From positions 1,364,001-1,428,000 of the forward strand of contig JARUPY010000474.1 in assembly GCA_029817715.1 (NCBI GenBank): a DNA stretch of 64,000 bases, in the 5' to 3' direction. A program made the position numbers and the translations under genes. This document shows positions 11,961 through 23,736 of this stretch, piece after piece. The DNA is from Melastoma dodecandrum. Its lineage: Eukaryota > Streptophyta > Magnoliopsida > Myrtales > Melastomataceae. Below the pieces are notes generated by a model. That model saw only the letters and a program-made list of their open reading frames with translations. It was not told where the DNA came from and did no database searches. Every line of letters begins with the position of its first letter. The stretch's first letter is position 1.

Positions 11961-14551
11961 TTTTGATATGGTTTTGATGAAGTGTCAGCTACAACGGTTT
12001 GAAAAAGAAAAATATGCTGCCTAATGAAGATATGCTGCCTAATAAAAGAAAAATATTCCGAAAATAATTTCTTCACCCTCCAATGATCATTTCAGATCAA
12101 GTGACGTGATTAGAAAATATTTCCATAATTAGATATTTTAATAATTAATTAAATATTAATTAATTATTGATTATCTTAATTATTTTATTAATTCAAATGA
12201 GGAATATTCTTAGGAATATTATTTGAATTAATATTAAATACTTATCTGGTGAGACAAATGATTGAAAGCTAAAAATAAAATTTTTTTCCTAATCAAGGAA
12301 ATTATTTTATTATTTTTGGAATTTCTATCTAACATTCTATAAAGAATAATGTTATTTAAAAATTACTTTCAATTAAACTTTTCACCTGAATTTTGTCAAG
12401 ATACGATGTTAATTCTATCTGGAACAAATTATCTCATTTTGGAAATAAGTTATTGATTATTTCCATTATAAAAAGTTGACTCTCAATTCTGGCCGAACCT
12501 TCTGAAGTGCGCTATCTAAGGTTTGATCTTTCAAATTAAAACAAGATTTATTTCAGAAGTCCCTAACAGATAAATGTACGAGCCTATAATCGGAATTCCC
12601 AATTTGGAAACAAAATAATTTTTCTTTCCAACTATAGAAGGCTGACGACTAAATCTGTCGTAACCTTCTGTAATGCAATATCTAATAATAGGATAATCTG
12701 ATTACTTCAAAATCAGATGGATTTCATTCCCAATCATTTGCACGAAGGGAATGAATCTGATCGCATTTTTTTTAGAAAAATAAGTTTCCTTAATAACAGG
12801 AGGACATAATCGCTGTATAAGAGAAAAACACAAAAACATTTCATTTTGGTATTGTAATTGAGCGTGGTAAGTCTGGACAAGTCATACAACGTTATTGTGG
12901 GGCTTTGACGTGTGTGTGAGTGTGCAGGACGGATTCTCCAGGCGAGCGTTCTCACAGGAGGTGAATACATCGGGTTGAACGTGGGTGAAGCCGCTCCGGT
13001 GACGTCGGTGGTTACTGATTCGAGGGACTCGACCAGAACACTGTCCGTTACGTCGAAATGTGTGCACCAGGGCCTGGAGAGAAGGTTCGTTGGTTGGCGA
13101 GTCGGTGTACAAAGTTGGTTGGAGAAAAGGAGTCCATAGCAAGCGTTCAACGGTGAGGGACTTCCAACCTTCTGTAGTTGGTTATTTGTTTGTCTGTTTG
13201 TTTGCACCAGGTGTGCTTTGGTGAAGCCACTCCGTAGGCGTCGTTGGCTGTCAATCAGAAGGCGTCGTAGGCCAGGGAAGCTGTCCGTAATGCCAGGTGG
13301 GCGTACAACAGGTCCAATAGAAGCTTTCTGCAGCAGGCGTAAGTGGTGAGGGACTGCAGCCTCCTGTAGACAGTTATTTTATTTGTTTTGTAGATTAAAC
13401 TGAAAATACAAAAAGAGAACCCCACTAGACGACGTCCAAGCACGTGGAGAAAGCGTCATCAAGTCTGTTCGTAGATCCACAAAAGGGACAGCCCGCTACA
13501 GCGTCACAGAAGGCTGAAGCTTCCAGCCAGGGTTCTGTGCTCGCCAAGTCTGGTTGGTTTCCTTGTGATTCGACCTAGACTCATCTCAAACTCAGCAAGA
13601 GAGTTTCTTGCAATTGGTTAAGATAGTCTTACCGTCCCGTGGTTAAATAAACTGTTTTCTTATACCACAGAAGGTAGGGGGTGAGCATTCGGTATTTCGG
13701 TATTCCGAAATATCGATTACCGAAATACCAAATTTTAAAGACATCAAAATTTTAGATCTGATCACGATTCCGAATTTATAATTCGGTATTTCTGTAAATT
13801 ACTGAATTTTATTTCGATAATTCGGTATTTACCAAATTACCGAATTTTTATTACTTCAAACATGAGAGTAAACCTCTACTGCACATTTCGAAGCATTAAT
13901 TCGCACAATTTACGCCAACACTTAGTCATGCAATGTCGGAATTTATTAAAGAAATTGAAAATTGTTTTTAGATACAAAATCGAAAAAAAATCAACACAGT
14001 GTGTCCTTGGTGTTATATTGTAGACACGGGAGCAGGCGAAGAACAGGTAATTGCTGGGATTAATGGGTTCAGCTTATTAGTTTTTTGTTAAACGGGGGGC
14101 CCAAATTGTGTTAGCCCTATAAAAATTCAGTATTCGGTAAATACCGAATTTTATTTTTCTAATACCGATCTCAATGCCAAATACCGTTTTAACAAAAACG
14201 TACTCCCAATTCCGATCCCAAATACCGAAATATCGATCCCGAATTCATGAAATTTTAAAAATTTGGGATTGTAATCGGTATACCGAAATTTTTGCTCTCC
14301 TCTAACAGAAGGTTCTACCTTCTACCCTGTAATCACTATTTACAAGTTATTTGTGAAACCGGCTGAAAGTGGATGTAGGTGTATTCACCGAACCACTATA
14401 AGACACTATGTACCAATTTGCCTTTAAGTTTCTGTAAACCACGGAAACTAAGCCTTCCGCTGTGAGGGTTCTGTGAGTTTGTCTCGACAAATCTATTCAA
14501 ACGAAAAGACTAATTCTCCCCCCCTCCTTAGTCACAATCAAAGGGCCAATA
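11961..14551 (+). mobile_element. Solo LTR (Sirevirus-like Copia family), split by a hAT element
   Basis: The ends match the solo LTR at 17452-19449 read in reverse: the start TTTTGATATGGTTTTGATGA corresponds to TGTTAATATGG..., and the end GGGCCAATA corresponds to GGGCCAACA. The canonical TG...CA ends have decayed to TT...TA. Flanks GACTA (11956-11960) and AACTA (14552-14556) look like a 5-bp target duplication with one mismatch. Without the nested hAT element and its duplication the length is about 1,950 bp, close to the partner's 1,998 bp. No internal retrotransposon sequence is present. Confidence 0.65.
13675..14304. mobile_element. Non-autonomous hAT element with perfect 8-bp target duplication
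   Basis: The 630-bp element starts TAGGGGGTGAGCA and ends TGCTCTCCTCTA, an imperfect terminal inverted repeat followed inward by CGGTATTTCGGTAT-type subterminal repeats on both sides. It is flanked by identical 8-bp copies of ACAGAAGG at 13667-13674 and 14305-14312, the target duplication size of the hAT superfamily. No transposase is encoded, so it would have moved in trans. It is inserted in the solo LTR at 11961-14551 and is therefore younger than that LTR. Confidence 0.85.
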
Positions 14552-15266
14552 AACTAAACGCTTCCCATGTGAGGATCGGAACTTCCTCTTCGTCATGTCG
14601 AAGAAGGACGTCATCGATGCCAAATAAGTCTGCGTCGTTATGTTGTTGCTCATCATCATGAACATGTTCTTCATTCTCCTTTTATTGCTGCTCCATTGGT
14701 CCATTCTCGTTCGCATTATCCATGAGCTCCTCTGGACCTGCTAGAGGTCTGTACAAGTGCATGGGCCCAAAGTCGTTAAGGAAATCTCGTCTCATGAGCG
14801 ATCTCAACAATGCGTGACAATTCAATAGCGGCTCCCGTCTTAGCTCGAAGAGTAATATCGTCCAGGCGTTGTATTTGTAAAAATATTATAATTAGTTACT
14901 TTTAAATGATATGTAAAAGCAGTAATTCGAACTCACCACTATGCCCAACACGATGCTCGTGTGTGATATGTATTGGTGACTGCGGCGTTGGTACCTTATG
15001 TCGTACGATATTGTAAGCGGGCTATTTCAAGTAACTGGCATGACATGGTTGCTTCTAAAGTGCCATAAGTAGATATAAATGGAATGGATATGTATCCAGT
15101 TATCAAGTGGTTTATCTCGCATATCTATCTGATGAAAACGATCGCCGGTGTCTAAATTGTCTGGTACAACTAACCTCCAAATTGGTGAATCACTTTTTCC
15201 GGTAAGTGTCATTCAACCACGTAGAAGCAGATGAAAGGTATCCGCGCCAGCCATGACTCTTGGCCT

Positions 15267-16132
15267 TCAAAACAATAATTCGGTAGGAGTGCATGGATGG
15301 CATCCGTGTGTGGATACCATATAACCTAATAGGTCATAATAAGTTTCAAATGCCATATAACCTCCCGTAACAATCATCAAATACAATAAGTCGATGTTAA
15401 GATTTGTACCTGATCCTACTTTGCCTATCGAAGGCCTCTCTATACATTGACAATGCATGGATACAGTTCTCCTGCTAAAAAGCTTGCCCCATCTGTGAGC
15501 CAGTGGCATGCCATGCATATTCATCCTCGGATTACTAACTGGCGATATGTGCGGGAAATGGTCTCAAGCCCAAATTTGAACCAAACCTAAACAACCCACT
15601 GTCTCAACTGCTTTTCTATGAGCCGCCCGACATAGGTTATGATATAACCAAGCTAGACATGTCGAACTCCAACTGTAACGGCCTGCTACCTCGAAGTCCT
15701 CAAATAGAAGCAGCCACAACTAATGCACTAAATGGTCTGACTTATCTAGAAACAACATGGCTCCTATTAACCGTAAGATGTATGCGCGTGTGTGCATATG
15801 TACCTCAACCTCCGTAACATCATCAGGTAGATGATCAAATGTAGACACTAGCCAGCTTAGTTTTAAACCACCCTACCTTCAGATGACTGCTACCAGGAAC
15901 CTGACCCAACATCATTTCACGTGTTAGAAAAATCAAAACTTGTGTATGCAATTACGGGGTCCCCTTCCACAGGCAGCCTGAACTGTATTTGGATATCTTG
16001 GAGAGTGATCGTCATCTCTCCACATACCATGTGGAACATATGCGACTCTGGTCTCCATCTCTCTACTAAGACAGTGATCAGGCATGATCTAGTTGAATCG
16101 TATAGACCAACTTGCCTAAGATATACCTCCAT
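15267..16132 (-). pseudogene. Plant mobile domain (PMD, MAIN-like) pseudogene
   Basis: The N-terminal piece at 16132-15917 reads [14 protein letters not shown], then [20 protein letters not shown] and GDPVIAY. This is the hallmark opening of PMD proteins (often annotated 'protein phosphatase 7 long form homolog' or MAIN-like). Further down the strand, in shifted frames, come RAYILRLIGAMLF, a YSW motif and an AWLYHNLCRAA block, all PMD landmarks. In-frame stops and several frameshifts show it is not translatable as a whole. Functional PMD proteins such as MAIN and MAIL1 act in the nucleus in silencing and genome stability; this copy belongs to a transposon. Confidence 0.8.
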
Positions 16133-16454
16133 ACACTAGTGTATATTGATATTCTTAACTTTGTGATGCCTACACTTCAATACATGATTTTACAACAGAA
16201 CAATTCCAACAATTAGTACATGACAATGATTAAATATATATAAAAGAAGGCAAAAGAAATTATCGATGCATAGCCTTCCTCCCAGACCATCGAAGATTGA
16301 TGAATATCCTGATGATGTAGCACATCCGAGCTAAAAGGTCCAAGCTCCATCCTTCAATAAGAAAGCAAAATCGAAGTTCTTAGTTTATAACAAAATAGTG
16401 TAATGAAAATACATAGGAACACAAATTTTTAATGGACAACGTCGATGATTCTAA

Positions 16455-17416
16455 CCCTCTTTTCCACAGTTATCACAGGTTAACTTATTTTTATGCTCCA
16501 GGACATCCATTTTGTTATGGTAATGGGAAGATCTTGGTCTCCCTTTTTGTCGCACTCTATCTCGTTTGGGAGTAATAGTTGGGAATATATATTCAAACCA
16601 ATCCTCTCTACAATCAAAGGAAGTTCATTTAGATAAATAAATAGCCTTCTGATTAGCCCACATGAAGGTCTTGTTGATGCTATCGAAACAATCGACATGG
16701 AATGACGGAAAACAAGCAAGTGCATGAGAATAAGAAAATCGATATATTTGTCATTTCCTGTATATACACTTCTTTCGATTCAAATACAATATCTTTTTAG
16801 GGAACTGTCCCTTCATTTTAACTTCAAAAGTGACCAGTATAACAGTCAATCATGGTGACATTAAACTTCCTTCCGTTCAACATTCCTTTATTAAATCATT
16901 CCATACACATCTTCGTATATTTCTCTCCCCTATTTATCATTGCTTCTGCTTCATCTTTTATGGTAATCTAATAAGCAGCACAATGTGAAATGTCTTCCTA
17001 AACAAAGCTGAAACCGGAAGAGATCTTGCACCCCTTACGACAGAGTTATAATTGTCACTTAAATTTGTTGTTATTATTCCATAACGATGGTTACCGTCGT
17101 GGCTTAGAGAATATTGATTTGCAGTCATCTCCTCGAAGAATTTGTTTGACCTTGGGATCTTCTTAATAATATGACGAAAAATTTGCCAAAACTTAGATTC
17201 AGTACATTTCCTTGCAGCAATGACAAACCTTCTCTTAGCAGTAATATTCTTTAATCGAGTGTTAAAATTGCTAACAACATGACGAAGACGGAATCTCCAG
17301 TATGTAATTGGCGGCGTCCGACCAACTTCAACATCGTTGACCACCGCTTCTATACCCGAATGTCTATCCAAAACTAAACACATCTCCCAACTAATTTTTC
17401 TCATCGACGATTGCAA
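16455..17416 (-). pseudogene. MULE transposase remnant (C-terminal half)
   Basis: The frame at 17416-16958 contains CLVLDRHSGI, a YWRFRLRHVVSNFN segment, then YGIITTNLSDNYNSVVRGAR and LPVSAL. These match the C-terminal half of MuDR-type transposases (usually SDRHKGI, CxRHxxxN and TTNxxExxNxxLxxAR). Farther along come a conserved AxxCFPSFHVDCFDSI-like stretch and a C-x-x-C-G zinc-knuckle start near 16470, as usual at the end of these proteins. Frameshifts and stops split it, and the N-terminal half with the first catalytic acid is missing. Confidence 0.8.
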
Positions 17417-17451
17417 GCAACATAGATAATATGATTCATGTCATCAACACA

Positions 17452-19449
17452 TGTTGGCCCAGTGATTAAGACTAAGAGGGGGTGAATTAGTAATAATGCT
17501 CAAAGGGTCACTTTTAAACTTTTTCACAAAACTCCCTACAGCGGAAGACTAGACCTCCTGTAAGAACAGAACTTGTGTGAGGTTTCTGTTTGCTACAGAG
17601 GCTATCGAACATAATCCGAAGTGATCTTTCGTATATGTCGTCAATCAGACCAATGGAATTATTTTTGACAACTTTCGAAACCTTAGAGGTTCAGGTTTAA
17701 ACAGACATGTAGAACGGAAGTAGTGTAGCACCACCTCTTGTAACTCGTCAATTAACCTTATGTATTTGCGTGGTTATCCCTCTGTTTGCGGCTTCTGTAT
17801 GATTAACACTTATGAAATGATTAGCAAACAAAAGTAAATGAAATGCAAGTTTATAGTGGTTCGGTAGAGACTACCTATGTCCACTCTCACCCAAAATGTT
17901 GGGTGGTTATCACTAATCGGAACATATCAGTGATGTAAAAGGTGATACAGGATCAGCCCTCTACAGCACATGTACCAGAAAGTACTGCACTTTTACAAGT
18001 TTGCACGGGTTAGCGTGACTAATGATAGTAACCAGGTATTTGGATGTTCTCCTCCTCGGACGGTGTCCTCGCCAGTTGCACAGCTACCTGCTGCGGCTTC
18101 CCCTCAGTTCCTCACCGATTAATCCTTGGCTCCTCACCAAGCAAACACAGCAACCCGCTGCGACTTCCACTCAGCTCCTCACTGAGTAATCCCTTGGCTC
18201 CTCACCAAGAATGCTCCACTCCTCGTGAAGACTTCCCCTCGGCTCCTCACCGAGTAGACATTCATACACACAACCACAACAAAACGTAGTTACAGAACCA
18301 AGTTAATCCCTCGCCTTCTGTGCTCCTAGAGTTCTGGCTTTCACTTCGGTCACTGCACGTTGGCTCGTACACAGCCAGCAATCCTCCCCCAGATCCTGTT
18401 GCACGCCCCTCCAACACTATCCAAAGCTTTCAACTGAAGTCCTTCGTGCCCCCAGGTCACTCTTCCAGAAGCTTCATCGACGATACTGCATTCTATAACT
18501 CACGCTCCTCCCGTGGTGTGGCAAGAACACAAATGACACACTCAAAGCAAAATCAACTATTCTACTCTGATGCACTCACTTTCTCTAACTAACTCTTCTG
18601 ATAATAATGTCGAATCAACCTATTTATAACTAATCAAACAAATCTAAATTAGGCTGATAAGTTTACAGAACGTAAGGCTGCTTTAGATGGAAAGTATCTT
18701 GTTGCAAAAAAAAAAAGGATTTGTTAGCATAATAATCTTATAAATTACATGAGATTACTTCTATATTGCGACAGCATAACGTCTATCATGTTACCGTTGA
18801 GAATCAATCAAAGAAAGATTGATTTCGTCCCAGCAAGTAACATATGGTCAGAATGTTCTCCAGACATGCAACCTTCTATAAAAGGAAATAATCCTTGATC
18901 TATTTCCTAATCTAGTTGATTTCGTCCAAATGTTATTACACATGTTCTTGGACGTTAGCATTAGTGAAAAACTGAAAGAGTTTCGTCCATATCAAAATAC
19001 AAATGAATGTGGACGCTCTTTAACCTATAAAAGGTCATTATAGAACATTCGAAGGTGAGAAATATATTATTCCCAAAATGAGAAGATATAATCTCAAATT
19101 TCTTTAGGTAAGAAACTTTCGTCTGATTAACACTAATCAAATAAGATAAGATTGACAATATTTCAAAGGAATATTCTCGAAATAAATTTCCATATTTACC
19201 AAAGTCAATACTTAGTCCTTTGTCATTACAAAAATACTTTCGCACGTCATTTCTTTAATTAAGGTAATGATTTTATTTACATAACTTTCCTTACGGTAAC
19301 CTTCTGTAACGTACAGCACGAGTTTCTAATACGTTCTGTAGTGTACATCACATGCTTCTATAGAGTAGAAGGGAAAGGCACATAACATAAGATTCTATAG
19401 AATATAGAAGAAAGATTCTATATGATTAATCATCAAAACCATATTAACA
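17452..19449 (-). mobile_element. Solo LTR (same family as 11961-14551), opposite orientation
   Basis: On the plus strand it starts TGTTGGCCCAGTG and ends CCATATTAACA, so it begins TG and ends CA. The motif TTTATAGTGGTTCGG, followed by a CC-TA-GTCCACTCTC block, is shared with the LTRs of the full-length element at 26.2-36.1 kb, so the families are related. Flanks ACACA (17447-17451) and ACACC (19450-19454) are compatible with a 5-bp duplication with one mismatch. It contains imperfect repeats of GGCTCCTCACCGAG type at 18050-18260. No primer-binding site or coding region is attached. Confidence 0.65.
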
Positions 19450-19454
19450 ACACC

Positions 19455-20785
19455 TAGTAGCTTATACTTATATTTTCCATATAGAAATGTAACGTCAATG
19501 CTAACAACAAGTCGATAACATCGGAATGCCATTATGGTAGGACCAAAGCACCAGAAAAACACTCTTTGAAATTGAGATTGTTTATCTCCAACCGAGGATG
19601 ACCCACCACGTCAATGCAAATACCTACGATGGATGGATGAGGGGAGCATTGCAGTCGAACCCACACCCGCTGGCGAATATAAAAAAAGTAAATAAACCTT
19701 TGGGGAGCTTGGAAAAGTTCTAGTAAAGAAAATATTAAAAAAATAATAATAAACCAACACCCAAACTGTCCATTCACGGAGAAAAGAAAAGAAAAGGGAG
19801 CACAAAAAGTTAGGTGATAATGTATGTGAACACTGAGGGGCTATATCCATTTCGGCAATTAAAAGATGATAAACAAATCTTAGCAATGAAATTATGATTG
19901 GAAAATATTAGATGATCAGTAAAACCGTGAATGATGATACCTCTTTGATATTATCCCGCTATGACTGGAATAGTAGTGATCTATGTATGGCTTAGTCATT
20001 TCATGAAATCTGAATATGCTTACTTCATTTGTTTGAGGCCTAGCCTTGACAAATGGCCAACAGTTTGTTTTTCTTAATTCACTCTTCTTTCCTTTGTTTA
20101 GGACACCAAGTAACTTAATTTATTGTTACCTAAAAGTAGCTTTCCACTGATCAATCCTGGATCATCCCTGTCTTTAAATTAAAATGCACTTCCCTTATCC
20201 TAATGATATAAGACCATGTTCTTGGTTGGTAGACATGATCAAATCAGGTCGCAAAAATGGAAGACAGTCGAAATTTTAGCACTGAGTTATATCAGTTTCA
20301 TTCTTAGCATAGTGCTATATATTGGCTAAATATACGACTGAATGTCGGAGTTAGTACGGGATGCCTGTCGACGGGAGATCCCAAGGAGGAACAATAGCAA
20401 TGACGGCTAGGAGATGCCGTGGAAGGGCAGTTTGGGGCTATGGAGGCAGTGGCAGAGGACTGCGATGGGGGGCCTTGAGGTCGGGAGTTGAAAGGATGAG
20501 GGTTGAAGAGCCAACTTAGCTTTCTCTCTGATGAAAATGATACTTCTAACTGAATGCACAGGAAATACTAGCCGACAAAGCAGCTCCTGACAATACATTC
20601 AATCATCTTAACCTCGGATACAAGGATGTCATTTTACTTCACTGCAAGAAGCCGCAACACTGATCTTTCAACCTTTGGGGCTGTTCGATGCCATCAGAAA
20701 TGCATACAGATTGGAAGGAATCTACGAGTTGGAAGTTATACACACCCTGGCCAGATCTGACAAAAGCATCAGCCCATCATTTACA
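19455..20785. other. Intergenic spacer and 3' flank of the SH3P1 gene
   Basis: AT-rich DNA without family motifs. Small frames on both strands (for example 19532-19886) show no recognisable domain. The last 100-200 bases should include the SH3P1 3' UTR and polyadenylation signals, which I could not pin down. Confidence 0.4.
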
Positions 20786-23177
20786 TCACAAGGCATCGGG
20801 CATCTTCTTGGATGGAGCTTTATCCTGATGCTCCACGTAAGTCGATGGGAACCATCCGGCGCTCCCATTACACTCGCCTTCTGACCATCCATTAGGGGCC
20901 ACCTACTTGTGAACCCAACCCAGATAAGTGATTCGTCTTGACTAAGAGTACAAAGAAACTGGCGATCTGCCATTTCAGAAGCAAGTAGGCTACTTACCTG
21001 GCGTACGATCACGAACTCATCGACAGATAAGCTCAGCTCCCCATCTGCTTGGGCATCGAATGGATGTATAACCTGAAGTATCAACCATGAAGATAAGCTG
21101 GCCTCATCTATTTGTAGAGTAACCAGCAGAGATATAAAGAATATCATACCTTTGCGATAAAGTAGTTGTCATGTTGTTTATGTCGTGAATCATTAGATCT
21201 GATCGGTCCTGAGTCATCTACGTAGGATGGTGCACTCTCATCGGTTTCCATAGTCATTGATGGAAATGTAGACTCGTTCAGTTGCTCTTCCAATATCATC
21301 TTACACAACACAAGAATAATTTCAGCTCAGTGAGAGCAAATGACTCACGAGATGAAATTCGATCGCTAGAATCTAGGCTCGAAAATGATGTTATGGAGGC
21401 TTGAGAGGGGGAAGCTGATAAACCTCGGCTTGAAGCTTCTCTAAGCAGGTGAGAACTCTTTCATGATAAGACCTCTCTGCATTTACCTGTTGACAATTGA
21501 AATTCTGATCAAGATTTATCCTGATGAGCTAATCATGTCAGAAGCAGAAATATTCCTAGGGCAACAGTAGAAAAACGAAGATCGGACAAGTCATCCTGAA
21601 AGCTCATTTAAATAATACCATCTTAAGCAGTCGCTGGAAGGTAATTTGCTGCTGCTGATCCTCAACTGACAACATGGCCTCGGTGGCTTCTCTTCCCAGC
21701 GCCATCATGGCTGATTTAAGCTCATCATATCTTGATTCTGCCGTTTTAAGCCTCATGGTGCTCTCTGCAGACTGAGCAGGATCCCTGGATTTCGATCGCC
21801 TCCTGACGACTTCAGCAGCCTATAAATTAAAGGGCCAGCTTGTCAAATGGATTTGCAGAACTCAACGTCATGCCACTGTAGGATCACAACCTCACCTGAT
21901 TTTCCAGCTCTTGCCGCATCTTGTCATATCGACGTGTCAAATGACGAGCATCCTCTAAAGGAGCTCCACTAATTGACGACCGCAATGGCTCGGAAACCTA
22001 CACAATTTTTCAGCTATGAACAGATAAAAAGGATCAAATACTAGATAAAACTCAAGGCATTTTTGTAACAGAAATACATAGAAAGGGAAATATGGTAAGG
22101 AAGACAGATGCCAGGAAATACAGGATCAAATACAGTTCATTGTCTGGAAGCAGACGCCAGGCACACGACGACATCTCAATGACACCATCAGTTAGCACTT
22201 CCAACTGTGTATTTTTCGATATTTCTACAGGCCTACTTCTGAAAGGTTTGGGTCTGAGGGTTCTGTTAAGCCAATTAAGTTCAAAGAAGGATTGCCCTAA
22301 CTCTGTTCATGGTTACAGAATATCCGATTCTCCAAGTCACTAACAAAAGTATTACAAACTCGTCGTCATTGATTGAGCGAACTCAAAGAAAAAGACTACA
22401 GGCTACATGACTCACCTGGGTCAATAAGATCTCAAGCAGACTCTCCCTCTCGGTCTCCATAGATCTGTGCGTCGTACCAAAACAAACAGAGGCTCTAGAA
22501 AGGGCAGAACCAGTGCTCTGGTTCTCAAGTGCGTAATCGCAACAGTCGTCGGCCAACTTTCTTGCTAGCATAAATCATTGATAAGCACCAGAAAAGAAAA
22601 ATAAGCTAGAGCAACCTACCATAAACGGCATGATCAGAGAGAAGTTTACACAGACACACTACTGACAGACCTATCTCCATTTGCTTCGAACTCACCGAGA
22701 CGAAGCCCTCAACGCCACGCACAATATCCCTCTGGAGGTGCTGAAGAAGGACAACCCGACAACCACCAAACGAGGTCATATCTCGGACACGTCCTTGATA
22801 AATGATTAGGAAGATGACAATATCTGCGGCTCACACACACACACACACACACTCACACCCCTACCTTTGCAGCTCTTGTGGAATTATACAGATCCTGGAG
22901 CTGCCCATGACACTGCAGCTCATCCTCGTTGACCGACAAGCCCTCGCCACCGATATGACCCAATTGTTTCAGCACCGCCTACGACGGGGATGCAATCGGA
23001 TCTCCACAATCAGAAAAAAGAAAGATCACAACCACAACCCCCGCCCCACCCACCAACAACCAGATGGGACAGTAACCCCAGGAGATCACGAATGGGGAGG
23101 AGCAGAGGAATGACCTGTTGTTGCTTGGCAACTTGCTCCCTGAGCTTCCGAGCTTGCTTCCGAATGGATTCCATCAT
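20786..23177 (-). CDS. SH3P1: SH3 domain-containing protein 1 (BAR-SH3 trafficking adaptor)
   Basis: Ten minus-strand exons join in phase: 23177-23115, 22978-22865, 22740-22671, 22564-22416, 21997-21896, 21819-21619, 21486-21424, 21299-21150, 21072-20998 and 20902-20786. The product is about 367 residues. It opens MMESIRKQARKLREQVAKQ, has the coiled BAR-like region (HLQRDIVRGVEGF, GAPLEDARHLTRRYD) to about residue 255, a variable linker, and an SH3 domain from about 300 to 355 (VIHPFDAQADGELSLSV, GWSEGE, GWFPSTYVE). Plant SH3P1-3 proteins bind membranes and dynamin/auxilin partners in clathrin-mediated trafficking, cell-plate formation and autophagy. SH3P1 fits better than SH3P2 because of the HPFDAQ SH3 start and the LGH segment. 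The linker is shorter than the Arabidopsis one I remember. No defect was seen. Confidence 0.9.
22832..22852. repeat. (CA)n microsatellite in SH3P1 intron 2
   Basis: About ten CA units lie in the intron between exons 2 and 3 of the SH3P1 gene, a likely length-polymorphic site. Confidence 0.9.
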
Positions 23178-23736
23178 CAAAATCCCAAAAAATTCGCCCC
23201 CACTCTTTCGAACGTAGTTTCCTTATTACATAGCTAAGGGACTGTGTGTATGTAAGAAACCCCGATGCCTATTTTCCCCATCACGCGAGATTAAACAAAC
23301 GAATCAATCGCAGGGGAGTTTGGTGGAGTTGGGACTCGGCCGGTGAATGGACTCACCCAAAAATTATTTACTAGACTCCGCCCCGTAAAACCAAAACAAC
23401 CAAAACAAAGTGAAAGAATAATTATTTAATTAACAAATTATATCAGGAAAAAAGGTGAATTTTCTTTTTTTTTTAACAATTAGGATTATTAATTTAAAAG
23501 TACAGCGATGAGGAACATATGAGGTTTATGCTTATTGGCCGGGATTTAAAAAGGTAAATCATGATCACGGAAGAAGAATGTGTTTGTTGTTGCTGTAAGA
23601 ATTAATAGCTCGATTTGTTAATAAAAGCAATACATGAAATAATACTCACTTGGTTCGCAAGTTGAAATAGTTCTTCACATAAAGGCGCAACCCTCTCTTA
23701 CAAAGCAAGGGAGGAGCTCCTGAATGGCCACTCGAG
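23178..23736 (-). promoter_or_regulatory. SH3P1 upstream region
   Basis: This 560-bp region upstream of the SH3P1 start codon on the minus strand should hold its 5' UTR and promoter. It is AT-rich between 23400 and 23520. No convincing TATA or other element was identified. It ends at the inverted-terminus element at 23737. Confidence 0.4.

Larger units (their letters stand above)
14552..17451 (-). mobile_element. Dead MULE core with transposase and plant-mobile-domain remnants
   Basis: Between two oppositely oriented solo LTRs lies a minus-strand block. It holds the 3' part of a MuDR-like transposase (about 16455-17416) and, downstream on the same strand, a PMD coding remnant (about 15267-16132). 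PMD genes of this class are known to be carried by MULEs. Stops and frameshifts disrupt both. The transposase N-terminus would be expected beyond 17451 on the minus strand but is not recognisable past the solo LTR, so it was probably deleted. The element's own terminal inverted repeats were not found. Confidence 0.65.

Noticed and set aside
12734..13207. 157-codon minus-strand frame and overlapping frames on both strands
   Set aside because: It lies inside the left solo LTR; overlapping frames on both strands fit GC-rich LTR repeats, not a gene.
22802..23217. Plus-strand frames of 75-103 codons
   Set aside because: They overlap exons 1-2 and the CA repeat of the SH3P1 gene on the opposite strand.
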